The notes under the pieces: model-generated | What the model saw: only the letters and a program-made list of their open reading frames with translations | Database searches by the model: none | What the model was told of the DNA's origin: nothing | Origin: Burkholderiales bacterium | GTDB taxonomy: Bacteria > Pseudomonadota > Gammaproteobacteria > Burkholderiales > Casimicrobiaceae | Length of the DNA stretch: 64,000 nt | Assembly (NCBI GenBank): GCA_016790165.1 | Contig: JAEUPL010000026.1 | Coordinates: forward strand, 33,325-97,324 | Reading direction: 5' to 3' | Shown here: positions 36,736 through 48,338 of the stretch, one piece after another | Position numbering within the stretch: position 1 is the stretch's first letter | Layout: every line of letters starts with the position of its first letter | Translations under genes and position numbers: made by a program

Positions 36736-37917
36736 TCAACGTGTTCTGAATTCCTCACCAGGCCCTGACAAAGCGTCCGGGTCCTCCAAATCGAAAACGC
36801 AATCCCGCAAATATTCCTGAACTTGTGCCCAAGGCGCATTGCTGCGATACATAGCAAGCAGCACCTTGCCTACTTCGACGGCACCAGGTGGTGGACTGAG
36901 TAAATGCGCTTCGAGCGCGGCCACGCCGTCCTCTCTGCCATGGAGGCCATCATCCTGATTCGAGTAAGAACGGAAAGCGCGGACTCGCCCCGGCTTATCG
37001 AACTTGGCGCCATAGGACATTTGGCAAGTTTGTCCCGGCGTATCGGACCGCTCGACGTGACCGCGTGCGAAACTGTCCTGAATCACGTGCAGCAGTGATC
37101 CAAATGCTATCCACGAGAAGGCAGGTTGCGCACGAAAGGTATCGTCACCGAGTGTGAACAAGGTGGTGACGGTCCAGCCCTTCTGCCGATCAAACAATTG
37201 AGCGAATGGCTTGTCGCTGACACCGATTCCAGCTGATTCTCGAATTGGCAATTGATAGAGGTACTGCCCACCCGCAAAATCCTTGGTTGCGGTTCGGTAA
37301 GTGAATTCCGCCCAATCCAGTATCGCTTGCTTCGTATCGGCCGCGCGCTCGCCATCACGACGGGCCATCGCGTGAAGAAACTGCATGTCACCGAAATGGC
37401 TGCGTAACAGCAACGCTGAGCGACTGGCGCCATCAAAAAACCTGCCAGGCGATCCATCCGCCTTCGCGGCTGCATCCTTTTTGCCCTGAGAAAAGACGGT
37501 CAGCCAGCAATCCGGTTGCAGGACAGGCAGCTTCACCGTTGTCCCTCGGCAACCTTTAGGTCGCTGATCGTCTTCCAGTTGAAACGGCGGGTTGTCATTC
37601 CACCGCACGCCAACTAGAACAGGCAACGGTGCAAACTGTCCAACATTCGTCGAGGGTGCACAGGCGCGCTGCTCGGCATCGCTTTCACAGCCGAAAATTC
37701 TGTGGGTCAGCTCCTCGTGATTCAGGTCGTGCCAGAAATTATCCAGAACGAAAGTCGCACTACTGCCAAACAGCGAAGACAAACTCCAAACAGATCGCAA
37801 GTTCGCTACGCGTTGTTCTTTGCCTGCTGACTCAACTTTTAGTTTGAAGGCATGGCCAGGGACGGAAATGGCAACCGCCAACGTGAATGCGACCGCGCCC
37901 CGCGTGTTTCGATCCAT
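36736..37917 (-). CDS. Exported zinc-phospholipase C/P1-nuclease-like protein
   Basis: 393 aa with a signal peptide (~1-23, VPGHA). Metal-ligand-like segments match the all-helical phospholipase C/S1-P1 nuclease fold: FWHDLNHEELTHRIFG near residue 65 and SLLHVIQDSFARGHVER near residue 280, the latter being the family's central H-x3-D-x5-H pattern. Several cysteines suggest disulfides. It is probably a periplasmic or secreted zinc hydrolase acting on phosphodiesters. It lies in the leftward exported-protein operon, after the IS-interrupted gene and before the Cys-rich small protein. Confidence 0.7.
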   Translation of the reverse strand: MDRNTRGAVAFTLAVAISVPGHAFKLKVESAGKEQRVANLRSVWSLSSLFGSSATFVLDNFWHDLNHEELTHRIFGCESDAEQRACAPSTNVGQFAPLPVLVGVRWNDNPPFQLEDDQRPKGCRGTTVKLPVLQPDCWLTVFSQGKKDAAAKADGSPGRFFDGASRSALLLRSHFGDMQFLHAMARRDGERAADTKQAILDWAEFTYRTATKDFAGGQYLYQLPIRESAGIGVSDKPFAQLFDRQKGWTVTTLFTLGDDTFRAQPAFSWIAFGSLLHVIQDSFARGHVERSDTPGQTCQMSYGAKFDKPGRVRAFRSYSNQDDGLHGREDGVAALEAHLLSPPPGAVEVGKVLLAMYRSNAPWAQVQEYLRDCVFDLEDPDALSGPGEEFRTR

Positions 37918-37975
37918 TCTGCTGACTCCCGTTAATCCCTGACTATCTTCTATGCGTGATGATCGCCGTAGAAAG

Positions 37976-39044
37976 TCACTGCTTATCTGAATACTTGAAT
38001 CCCAAATAGGTACCGTTACTGATGCCCATCAGTGTGAGGAGCGTAACGGAAAACTCGGGCATGGTGAGCGTTGAAATAACCGTCCAGATGAATACGAGTC
38101 CAAGCACGAGCGTCCAAAGGGCTGACTGGAAACGATGAACGGAAATATTGCCAGCACCGTCAGAAAGAATGTCGGGGAGGAAATGCGATTTGCCCTCACT
38201 CGCTGGCGGTATAAAACCAACCTTGGCAGCAACCAGTGGCTTTGTATCTCCAACGAGAACCGAGCCAAGCCCGGTGGCAGCGCTGATACCGAGTAACACC
38301 AGAACCTGCGGGTTAATCACCTCCATCGTTCCTGTAGACGAATAGATGCCAAGGAAAGATAGCGCGACCACTAACCCCCAGAACGCCATTTGTACCCGAG
38401 CAAGGCTAAACGTGGGCGCTTGCTCCGGTGGCGGCTCCTCCCCCTCCTGGCCGGCAACCCTCTTAGGAGAAGACTGATCATAGAGGCCGCCGAATTTCAC
38501 TAAGCAGCTCCACGCGACGATGAATAGCACAGCTGCCGTGACGAGCATGTACGGGCCACGCTCGCCCAAGGACACTCGAAACTCGACCTTGGCCGCGTTG
38601 CTGACTTCGACGGCTGGCGCATCACCAAGACTGACACTGAGCGATCCTATTTCATGGCGATTCCCAACCTTGTCGATGAATGTGGCCCAAGCGCGACGAT
38701 TGTCAGTATCGGCAGTATCTCGCTTCAAAAGAAACGTTAGCACGTATTTCGTACCGACTGTGGACTCGCCGCAGTCAGAATTCTTGGTTTCCTGAGCCGA
38801 CAACCCGGAACGCTTGTCAAGGCGTTTTGTGACCGGAAGCGAAGGAATCAGGACGCCGGAGAGTTGCAGCTTCAGCGGTTCCTTGTCTTTGGAATCCAGA
38901 ATCGCTTGCGCACACTTCCCGGTAGCAGTGACTTCCGCAAAGCCATTCAGTCGCAAGCCGCCACGGTCGTGGTTTGTCAGTTGCAAATCTTTGGAGTAAC
39001 AGTCCACCCAGGACACACGTGCGACTTGCTGAACGGGTGCGTCG
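37976..39044 (-). pseudogene. Envelope protein gene, 3' part, interrupted by IS21-family element
   Basis: Encodes the C-terminal ~355 residues of a signal-peptide membrane protein. It has a periplasmic beta-type domain (to about LGERGPYM), a membrane helix (LVTAAVLFIVAWSCLVKFGG), a charged linker, then three hydrophobic segments near the C-terminus (AFWGLVVALSFLGIYS, VLVLLGISAATGLGSVL, LVLGLVFIWTVISTL). The 5' part is at 41207-41333. Joining the two, with one CGTCG copy removed, gives an uninterrupted 396-codon frame. A start at the GTG near 39016 could produce a leaderless fragment. Confidence 0.85.
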
Positions 39045-39138
39045 TGTCACGCGCAATCAGAAAATGACACAGTAGCGCGACGGGAAATTGATACACCTCG
39101 GATAAACCGCTGGCTCGGCAAGAACGGGCGAGCTGGCG

Positions 39139-41060
<1,922 letters not shown>

Positions 41061-41206
41061 ACGCCCGTCGCCGGAGCGGGGTTAACCCCGCTCCGGCGAA
41101 ACAAGGCGACAGGCAGTCAAACGCTCAATAACCCCACACAGCGGTGTATCAATTCCTTACTGCGTTTGCGTTCCACTTCTGTATCAATTTGAAACTGCGT
41201 TTGACA

Positions 41207-41333
41207 CGTCGCCAGTCGCCGGTTTTGGGGGCGTTGCGCTAGAAGCGGGTGCGGATTCGGTGGCAGCAAGTGGCGCGCTCGACAAAACCAAGCCGCCCGC
41301 TACAGCCAGAACCTTTACGATGTCACTCAACAT
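41207..41333 (-). pseudogene. Envelope protein gene, 5' part (signal peptide), cut off by IS21-family element
   Basis: Starts at ATG 41333, 9 bases after the lipoprotein stop. It encodes MLSDIVKVLAVAGGLVLSS then APLAATESAPASS: a signal peptide with an AxA-like cleavage site and a Pro/Ser/Thr linker. The frame then enters the IS. Joined with 37976-39039 it continues in frame as GDAPVQQVARVSWVDCYS, so the two pieces were one gene. Confidence 0.85.
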
Positions 41334-41342
41334 GAAGACGCC

Positions 41343-41843
41343 TCAATCAGTAGGCAGCGCGCTGCTGCAATAGACAAGTCTCGTGGGGTTTGGCGACTGA
41401 TTCACCATCTTGACTGTATCTCCGACTGCGTACTCACCAAACGCAAGGTAGTTCTGCGAGACCAGAAAGTCGTAAACGTAGCCGACACAGTAACTTTCCA
41501 TCATCGTGTCTGTTTCCCCGTCACTCCGTCCGATGCACGCTAAACGAGGCCAAAGCGCAGCAAGTTTGGCATGTTCGTCTTCAGTTGTCGATGCGATGAT
41601 CCATCGTCCGCTGTGCATGACGACAATTGGCTGACGCCAAGAAATGTTCGTTAGTTGCGCATTCAGTGCGTTCTGTAACTGTGGTGCATGAATCTGGGCG
41701 AACGCATCAACAGACGGCGCCTCGGAATAGAAGCACACCGGATAAAGCCGAGGCACTGCCGCACAGCCGAAAAGCGCAGCGGCAGCGATACAGAGCATGC
41801 AGCGCCCGCTCCAACGTATCGCGGATCGCCGGATCGTGATCAC
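41343..41843 (-). CDS. Lipoprotein of unknown function
   Basis: 166 aa with a lipoprotein signal (lipobox AALFGC after a basic start). The mature part has a few cysteines and no family I recognise (ISWRQPIVVMHSGRW, YVYDFLVSQNYLAFGEY). The ATG overlaps the stop of the upstream Tat-exported protein (ATGA), and its own stop is 9 bases before the interrupted envelope gene, so the operon is tightly coupled. Confidence 0.75.
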   Translation of the reverse strand: MITIRRSAIRWSGRCMLCIAAAALFGCAAVPRLYPVCFYSEAPSVDAFAQIHAPQLQNALNAQLTNISWRQPIVVMHSGRWIIASTTEDEHAKLAALWPRLACIGRSDGETDTMMESYCVGYVYDFLVSQNYLAFGEYAVGDTVKMVNQSPNPTRLVYCSSALPTD

Positions 41844-43369
41844 TTTACGAACCGACGCTGTTGAAAGTTGATGTAGGACATGGCGCCGGACTTCACCGGA
41901 TCGAGTGAAGTGAGTGGCTTTTTGGACGTGTCTTGCATTGGCTTGATGAATGGTTCGATGCGATAGCCCAGAACCCGAGCTACTTTGGGGCCATCCTTGA
42001 ACGTTACCGACGATCCGTCAGCGCTTACCGTGACCGTACTGTCGGACTGCGAGCTGCTTCCACCGCCTCCAAAGCCAAAACCGAAAATTGAGATACCACC
42101 AGACGCGGCAATCGACTGTTGTGTCCAACTTTGCGTCGCGACCGACGACGAGAACGAGACAGTTAGTGTTAATCCCCGGGCGATGATTGCGGACACAGAC
42201 ACGTACTGCAGTCGGTTGTACGCAGGGAGCGTGCCGATCAGCTTTCTGACATTGGGGTCAATCAACGCTTGGGGGTTGAACCACAGTTGCCGATCAGCCA
42301 GTACTTCTTCCATGTTGGCGAATTCGAACGTAAGCGCGTTGGACTTGCGAATGTCTTGCGCAAAATGAGACGATCCGCCGCCACTGCCTCCTACGCTGAA
42401 GAACATGTATGACGCGCTGCCACTTGCGCCCCAGGCGCTATCGTGTGTGTGTTGATATTGGCTGCTCGACGAAATATCGATGCGGCGAGTGCCCTGATTT
42501 CGCAAGAAAGCCGACAAGTCGGACGTTGGGTAAATGCCCGGCGTCACGTCAAAAAGTGTCGGTGACCGGAAAATCGGTGTACTGAAGTCCAGGTCGGTAA
42601 GCGGTGGACGACCGGCTGCGGCCCAAGAGCGCTCAAAGGTTGGCTGCAACGGCCGCGACTCTGAGCTATCTTCCGAAAGCGCTTCGAATGCGTCAAGTAC
42701 GGCCTGTTCCCAAGGCTTGTAGACGCCGCGACGAATCGCATTCATCTCACTGAGCGTGTCGGAGACCGGGTCGCGGTAGGTCTGCAACTGCGATTCATAT
42801 TGAATGTTGTTCAAGAAGGTGATGTATCCCAACATATAGCGAGCATCAGTTGGCGGAAGGGCGGCCTCTGGCTGTTGGCTCCACTGCTTACGAACGTCCC
42901 CCAAGAATTGCACCAGCTCCTTCCGCTGGACGGTTAGCTCATCACGTTTCTTGCGCAAAGCGACTGCAACTTCCGGATGACTTTGTTCAATCTTGGAGTT
43001 TGCGATGCCGACGAGATCAGAGTACAGAAACGAAAAACGCTCGGCACGACTGGCCGGACCAACCGCGTTCGACGGCTCGCCTGCGAATACCCGGTCGACA
43101 TAGTTGCGAAAGACCCCTTGGCTGTAGTACGGAGTGTCTTCAGCGATGGGGAATGGAGTAATCGTGTTGCAAAGCAAAAGTTTCTGGTCATTCGCCAGTC
43201 CCTGTGGCTGGCAAATTTTCACCAAACTATCGTAGTAAACGTTTAGGGCGTTTGCTAGTGGCGAGTCGGCAACGCTAATCCGATTAGCACTTTGAGCCAG
43301 CACGGAGCGAGGCATTGCCAAAGCTGCCGCTGTTGCAATTGAAGTCCCTAAAAATTGGCGCCGTTCCAT
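41840..43369 (-). CDS. Tat-exported hypothetical protein
   Basis: 509 aa beginning MERRQFLGTSIATAAALAM, a twin-arginine signal ending near SVLAQ. A helical, partly coiled-coil region (~130-190) is followed by two Gly/Ser-rich beta stretches (MFFSVGGSGGGSS and SIFGFGFGGGGSSSQSD), with a basic C-terminus. No family recognised. A Tat substrate implies folding or cofactor loading before export, or co-export with a partner. It is the first gene of the exported-protein operon running left to 36569. Confidence 0.75.
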   Translation of the reverse strand: MERRQFLGTSIATAAALAMPRSVLAQSANRISVADSPLANALNVYYDSLVKICQPQGLANDQKLLLCNTITPFPIAEDTPYYSQGVFRNYVDRVFAGEPSNAVGPASRAERFSFLYSDLVGIANSKIEQSHPEVAVALRKKRDELTVQRKELVQFLGDVRKQWSQQPEAALPPTDARYMLGYITFLNNIQYESQLQTYRDPVSDTLSEMNAIRRGVYKPWEQAVLDAFEALSEDSSESRPLQPTFERSWAAAGRPPLTDLDFSTPIFRSPTLFDVTPGIYPTSDLSAFLRNQGTRRIDISSSSQYQHTHDSAWGASGSASYMFFSVGGSGGGSSHFAQDIRKSNALTFEFANMEEVLADRQLWFNPQALIDPNVRKLIGTLPAYNRLQYVSVSAIIARGLTLTVSFSSSVATQSWTQQSIAASGGISIFGFGFGGGGSSSQSDSTVTVSADGSSVTFKDGPKVARVLGYRIEPFIKPMQDTSKKPLTSLDPVKSGAMSYINFQQRRFVK

Positions 43370-43515
43370 TGCGAAATCCTCCTATTGGCGTGGTGCAAGT
43401 TTGGGCTAGTACGGCACGAACGATACGCGCCAGGGCGTTCATGGCGCACTACCCAAACACGTAGGATCGCCGTTGACCGCGTTGCCGAGCTCCCTCGCGC
43501 GGTCGCACATTCGAT

Positions 43516-46491
43516 CTACCTCACCAACGACTTCGCAATCACCTCCGCGATCACTTCCCGCTTCCCCGCCAGTTCCCGACTGGATACATTCGGGCGATTG
43601 ATCTTCACCCGGTAACCGCGCACGACAGATTCATTCGCAGTCTGTTCGAATGCGTCAAGCGCAAGTACTACCTGTTCAGGTGAGATGTATTCCAGTGCCT
43701 TGCCTGGCGCGGTTTGGTTGATCGCCGCCTTGACCTTTTCCCTTCGCTTCCCATCGGCACACACAAAATACACGTGGCTAAACGAAGCCCGCAAACACTT
43801 CTCGACATTTCCGATTTCATAGTCTGCGGTGTTGGTGACGGAAATCTCGAAGGCCAATGACAGTTCTTTGCGTTCGAGCACGATGTCCACCCGACCATCC
43901 TCCACCGGGTATTCAATGGTTGCTTTGAATCCCCTGTCTTCCCCAAGGCGCTTAATCAGTTGCTGCACATAGCGATGTTCACGACCGCCTTTACCGGCAT
44001 CCTGGGCTGGAGGGGTGTAGGTCAGGACGCGGCCATCGTCGCGAATTGGCGGCGGTACAGGTGCAACAACCGGTACGGCCGCGAGAACCTCAGTCTGCAA
44101 AGGTTCGGCAGCGACGCTTTCAACCATTGGCTGCACCACTTCAACCGGCGACGCATAGTTGGCTCTTGAAAGCGCCTGCAAATCTTGAAGCGGCAGCGAA
44201 TCCGCCTGTGCGGTGCATCGAATCGTCCCGAGCGAAAAGTCTTTCCCTGATTCACCAAAGCGCCCAACAGCTTCACCTCGATCCAGATTCAGCAAATCCC
44301 CTTGAGAAAAGTGGGCAAACCCGCCAGCAAGCTCTTTGGCATCGTTCTCTCCCACCCGGAACACAATGCGGGTAAAGGCACTACCGAGTAGCGCTTCCTT
44401 GAACTCCGGCACCCCGCTTAGCTGCGACAAGTGCTGATGCGCCAGCACCGCTCCGAGTGCGTATTTGCGGGAGCCTGTAAGGAGCGAGGTTAAGGACGGT
44501 GTGACGAAATGATGCGCTTCATCGACGTAGAGGAAGAATGGAGTTCGCTGCTCGCGGTCGATTGCCTGCCTTGCCATCGCCGCTTGCTGTAGTTTGGCGA
44601 TCAGTAGGCTGCCAAGCAGATAACTGTTCTGCCCACCCAAGAGGCCATGAGAGAGCTTCGCCAGCAGTATCTTGCCTTCAGCCAACGCCCGTGCGGGGTT
44701 ATGCCGGGTGCGCCGTACCGCCACAATATTTCGTATCGACCGGGGACGCAAGAAGCTATCTAGGCGCGACAGAATGGGGCCAACGGAGCGCGATCCAATC
44801 GCCCCATATTGCTTCTGCCAGAAAAATTGCACTTCCGGATCACTGAGCTTGGCGACATAGGACTTCCGAAAATCGTCATCCACCAGGAGGCGCCGGATGT
44901 CCAGGAGTGTCCCGCCACCCGGATGCTCGAGTGTCGCCAGCACCGCGTTGGCGAGCACGGTTGTCATGGTGTCGCCCCAACTCGTCGAAAGCCGCTGGAA
45001 AATGCCGGTGATGTCATCCACCAAGGCCATCTTCTCCAGTTCGGTGGAGGCCTCCAGTAGCCCGAGGCCGATGGGGTGATCGATGTCGGACGGATCGAAG
45101 TAAACAACATCCTTGGCGCGGGAGCGCGGAAGCGACCGAGCAATGTCATCGACCAGATCACCCGATGGGTCGAGCACGGCGATACCTCGGCCTGCCAGAA
45201 TGTCCTGCATGGCAAGCGCATGCATCAGCGTCGACTTCCCGACTCCAGTAGCGCCAATGATGTGGGTGTGTGACAAGCGGTCAGTGAGGCTCACCGTCAC
45301 GGGGGCGAGTCGTCCAGTGTGCCTGGTATTGCCAAGTCTCGTGTCACCTACTGCGACGTGTGGCAGCACGCGTGTGCGTTTGCTGTCACGCACCAGCGCT
45401 TCCGACTGAATGATGGCATCGGGCAAATGGACGAGCGCGGCCAGCTCGTCCAGGGACAGAATCATCCCGGAACGAAAAGACTGGCGATTCAGGAAGCTGG
45501 CGATGTGTTCATCATCGGGATAGTCGTCGTTTTCCAGCGGAATCAACTCGTTTGCGCCGGGCCGCTCCAGGGACTTGATGAACGGCATCACCGCGCGCCC
45601 CAGTTCCCGCAGTCGCGGCCGTTCGCGGCTGGCAAGTCCGAGACGCAGGGTCGCTGCAATTAGAGGAGCTCGCGTCTTTTCTTTGGCAAGACTGGCAACG
45701 TAGGGTGCATCGGCATACAGGCAATCCGACTCGGTTTCGCCCACCACCTCACGCACCGTATTCGCCCAGGCATTGCGTGCCCGCTGAAACGTCACTTGCA
45801 AACACGTCACTTCCCCGCGCCCAGCGCAGGCGAGCCCCGGTATCAGCGGCAGAAAACTGTCGCGACTGTGATCGGTAGCCAGCGGAAGAAAGAACTCCTC
45901 CGAAAGTCCGAAGTCAATAACTATCTGCTCATTGGTTTCAGCCCAACTGCTTGCGAGGGCGTCCTCACTTGCTGAAACGACGGCGTCCGGGGCGAAGCTT
46001 TCTATCAAGCGGCGAGTCGCTTCCGCGTCCTCGCTGGCCACTGAAATCTGAATCCGTACCTTCCCGTCGTGGCCGATCAACTCAAAGCTGACCGGATTCA
46101 TCGAGGCGCCAAGCGCAAGGAGGAGTGGCCCGGTCAAATCGTCACTTTGTTTGAAGTCACTGGGGACAGTGACGGAAAAGTGGACAAGGCTGGAAGCGGC
46201 AATGGCCTCACGCGGGAGCGGCTCGACATAGGGCTCGGGGGTAGCGGGTGGGTTGTATGTCAGTGCCTTGATCGGTGCTCGCGCAAAGGAAATGATGGTG
46301 CTGGCTATCGTGGCACGTTTACCTTCGTCGATCACGACGCCATCGGCGACCGCGCCGGGCAAAAGAAAAAAAGGGCGAAAGGGCGGTTCCAATTCGACCG
46401 GATAGTCGGCCAGTTGCCAGCCCCTGCCGCGTATCTCCCAGGCGGCAAAGCTCGCGGCAAGTCGCTCGCCGGGGCTTTGATAGGAAGTCAC
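43516..46491 (-). CDS. VirD4/HerA-like DNA-translocase ATPase with C-terminal nuclease-like domain
   Basis: 991 aa from GTG 46491, overlapping the preceding frame by GTGA. An N-terminal ~390-residue domain of unknown type is followed by a P-loop ATPase: Walker A GATGVGKS (413-420), VLDPSGDLVDD, and Walker B FLYVDEAHHF with GSRKYALGAVLAHQHLSQL after it, as in type IV coupling proteins. The C-terminal ~170 residues (EDGRVDIVLERKELSLAFEI, then NVEKCL) resemble a PD-(D/E)xK restriction-fold domain. No membrane helix is seen. Possibly DNA transfer or defence; no relaxase is nearby. Confidence 0.78.
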   Translation of the reverse strand: MTSYQSPGERLAASFAAWEIRGRGWQLADYPVELEPPFRPFFLLPGAVADGVVIDEGKRATIASTIISFARAPIKALTYNPPATPEPYVEPLPREAIAASSLVHFSVTVPSDFKQSDDLTGPLLLALGASMNPVSFELIGHDGKVRIQISVASEDAEATRRLIESFAPDAVVSASEDALASSWAETNEQIVIDFGLSEEFFLPLATDHSRDSFLPLIPGLACAGRGEVTCLQVTFQRARNAWANTVREVVGETESDCLYADAPYVASLAKEKTRAPLIAATLRLGLASRERPRLRELGRAVMPFIKSLERPGANELIPLENDDYPDDEHIASFLNRQSFRSGMILSLDELAALVHLPDAIIQSEALVRDSKRTRVLPHVAVGDTRLGNTRHTGRLAPVTVSLTDRLSHTHIIGATGVGKSTLMHALAMQDILAGRGIAVLDPSGDLVDDIARSLPRSRAKDVVYFDPSDIDHPIGLGLLEASTELEKMALVDDITGIFQRLSTSWGDTMTTVLANAVLATLEHPGGGTLLDIRRLLVDDDFRKSYVAKLSDPEVQFFWQKQYGAIGSRSVGPILSRLDSFLRPRSIRNIVAVRRTRHNPARALAEGKILLAKLSHGLLGGQNSYLLGSLLIAKLQQAAMARQAIDREQRTPFFLYVDEAHHFVTPSLTSLLTGSRKYALGAVLAHQHLSQLSGVPEFKEALLGSAFTRIVFRVGENDAKELAGGFAHFSQGDLLNLDRGEAVGRFGESGKDFSLGTIRCTAQADSLPLQDLQALSRANYASPVEVVQPMVESVAAEPLQTEVLAAVPVVAPVPPPIRDDGRVLTYTPPAQDAGKGGREHRYVQQLIKRLGEDRGFKATIEYPVEDGRVDIVLERKELSLAFEISVTNTADYEIGNVEKCLRASFSHVYFVCADGKRREKVKAAINQTAPGKALEYISPEQVVLALDAFEQTANESVVRGYRVKINRPNVSSRELAGKREVIAEVIAKSLVR

Positions 46492-46988
46492 GACAGGAAG
46501 TCACGCATCCGGGGTTTACGGGCCTCCGCTGGCAGCGGCTCGATGGCCTGAGCTTGAGTGAACTCGTCGAGAACCAAGAGCACGGAATCATGCACCACTG
46601 ATTGAAACATGATGGCGATATCGACGCGGTAGTAGGTGTCCGGTCCTTCCAGTCAACGGAAGAAGCGGCCGACCAGTGGGATCATGTCAAACAGCTTGGT
46701 GATCCACGGGATGACCTGGCCGCACCACCACGAGACGAAATAGCCATCACCGAAGGGTGCGGCACAGCAATAGAACACGTAGCCGGCGAAATAGACCTCC
46801 AGATACTCGCGCTTTGCCGAGAAAACGCCGTATTCCGAAAGGTCAACGCGACGGGTGCTGAGTCGGTCAACCTTGTGGTGCTGAAGCTCTTTTTCGAGGG
46901 CGGTATAGAACTGGTCGGAAGACAGTTGCAGGCGCGGGATACGCGTTGACCAATTGGCGAAGTTTTCATTCGGTCTACCCCGTGCCAT
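46488..46988 (-). pseudogene. Small conserved membrane protein gene broken by an in-frame TGA
   Basis: Codons 1-111 encode a protein with the pattern YLEVYFAGYVFYCCAAPFG then YFVSWWCGQ, known to me from small proteins next to coupling-type ATPases. It ends at LVGRFFR followed by TGA (46653-46655). The same frame then continues without another stop as LEGPDTYYRVDIAIMFQSVV to KPRMRDFLS at 46488, matching the usual C-terminus. So this is one 167-codon gene with a single nonsense codon. Two separate short proteins (111 and 40 aa) are the alternative. It lies between the two ATPase genes. Confidence 0.72.
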
Positions 46989-47013
46989 GTTCGCCCCCCC
47001 CGCTGATGCTGTG

Positions 47014-48204
47014 TTAGCTCACGGGTCTATTGTTCTCATTCTGATTTGTTTCTGCAACGGGAAGCGTCTTGAAGCTGAAAACCGGCGTCACCTCCCCGTT
47101 GACCAGCAATTGCGCATAGGCATTGCGGGCTGGCAGGTTCAAAAGGTCTTGCGGCGTGATGGGTGAACCGAAGCGAGCGGCGAAGTATTTGGCGTCCTCC
47201 AGGCCCGAGCGGAATGTGATGACACTACCTACCGTACCGAGAATAGTTTCTCTCACGTCCCTACCAAACTGGGTAGTGACTTGATGGGCAAGACAGAGGC
47301 CTACGCCGTACTTGCGCAGCTCGGTCACCATCTCGGCGATGGTCGCGGTGGTGAGGAGGTGGGCTTCGTCCAAATACACCATCACGGTCTTGCGTTGGTT
47401 TTCTGCAACATCGGCGCGGCTGAGCGCGGCCATGGTGACAGCCGTCAGCATCAAGGAGCCAATCAGGGACGAGGAATCAACGCCAAGTCTGCCTTTGGCG
47501 AGATTGATAACGGTCACGCGCTGTTCGTCCATCAGTTTGCGGAAGCGCAGCACATTCCACTTGCGCGTAAGCAGTTGCTGCAAGCGTGGGTCGCACAAGA
47601 TAGCGGAAATCTTGGTCTGTATCGGCAACGACATTTCTGCACGCATTCGAGGATGTATTGACGGGAATTCGTAGCGCCAGTAGCGCTTCACTTCCTCGTT
47701 CTCGATGCGATCAATAACCTCGCGACGATAGTCTGTGTCGTAGAGGATTCGGGTTACGTCTGAAAGTACCCCATCGCCCGCTTCTACGATGGCATAGAGC
47801 GCGGCGCGCAGCGTTCCTTCCATACGCGTGCCCCAGGCATCAGCGAACAAATTGCGCAGTGAATCGATGAGCCCCGAGACCACCAGCGGGATGAAATCGC
47901 GTTTGACACCGCGAACTGGATTGAAACCAACATCGCAGGCGGGATCGGCGATGTCGATGTATCGAAAGGCCGTCATCGTTTCGTAGCGACGATTGAGACG
48001 AGACGCTAGATCGCCGTGAGGGTCGAGCACGATGACACCAAGGCCGCGGGCGATGTCGTCCTGAATCATCATCTCCATGAGGGAGGTTTTGCCGGAACCA
48101 GTAGCGCCGACGATGTATGTGTGTGACAGGCGGTCGGCGTCATACATGCCGAAGACCTGCTGTCTGCGGCCGGTGGTTTCTCCAAGTCTGGTGTGTTGCT
48201 GCAT
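47014..48204 (-). CDS. Compact VirD4/HerA-like ATPase
   Basis: 396 aa with Walker A GATGSGKT (33-40), VIVLDPHGDLASRL, and Walker B VMVYLDEAHLL; then CLAHQVTTQFGRDV and RSGLEDAKYFAARFG as in type IV coupling/DUF87 proteins. It lacks N-terminal membrane anchors and is about the ATPase core only. It is the first gene of a leftward set (this ATPase, the interrupted small membrane protein, the 991-aa ATPase) with short gaps. The pair of unequal ATPases suggests a two-component DNA motor. Confidence 0.82.
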   Translation of the reverse strand: MQQHTRLGETTGRRQQVFGMYDADRLSHTYIVGATGSGKTSLMEMMIQDDIARGLGVIVLDPHGDLASRLNRRYETMTAFRYIDIADPACDVGFNPVRGVKRDFIPLVVSGLIDSLRNLFADAWGTRMEGTLRAALYAIVEAGDGVLSDVTRILYDTDYRREVIDRIENEEVKRYWRYEFPSIHPRMRAEMSLPIQTKISAILCDPRLQQLLTRKWNVLRFRKLMDEQRVTVINLAKGRLGVDSSSLIGSLMLTAVTMAALSRADVAENQRKTVMVYLDEAHLLTTATIAEMVTELRKYGVGLCLAHQVTTQFGRDVRETILGTVGSVITFRSGLEDAKYFAARFGSPITPQDLLNLPARNAYAQLLVNGEVTPVFSFKTLPVAETNQNENNRPVS

Positions 48205-48338
48205 CGCTTGAGACTAGCAAGCGATACCTGTTCGTTTCGAGTGTGCCGAACGTGTCAGGGCGGCACATTGCGCGCTCGTGGCAAGCGAAGCGTTTCGCGG
48301 GAGACTGATTCCAGGTTGAACTTTATCTGGAGACCATC

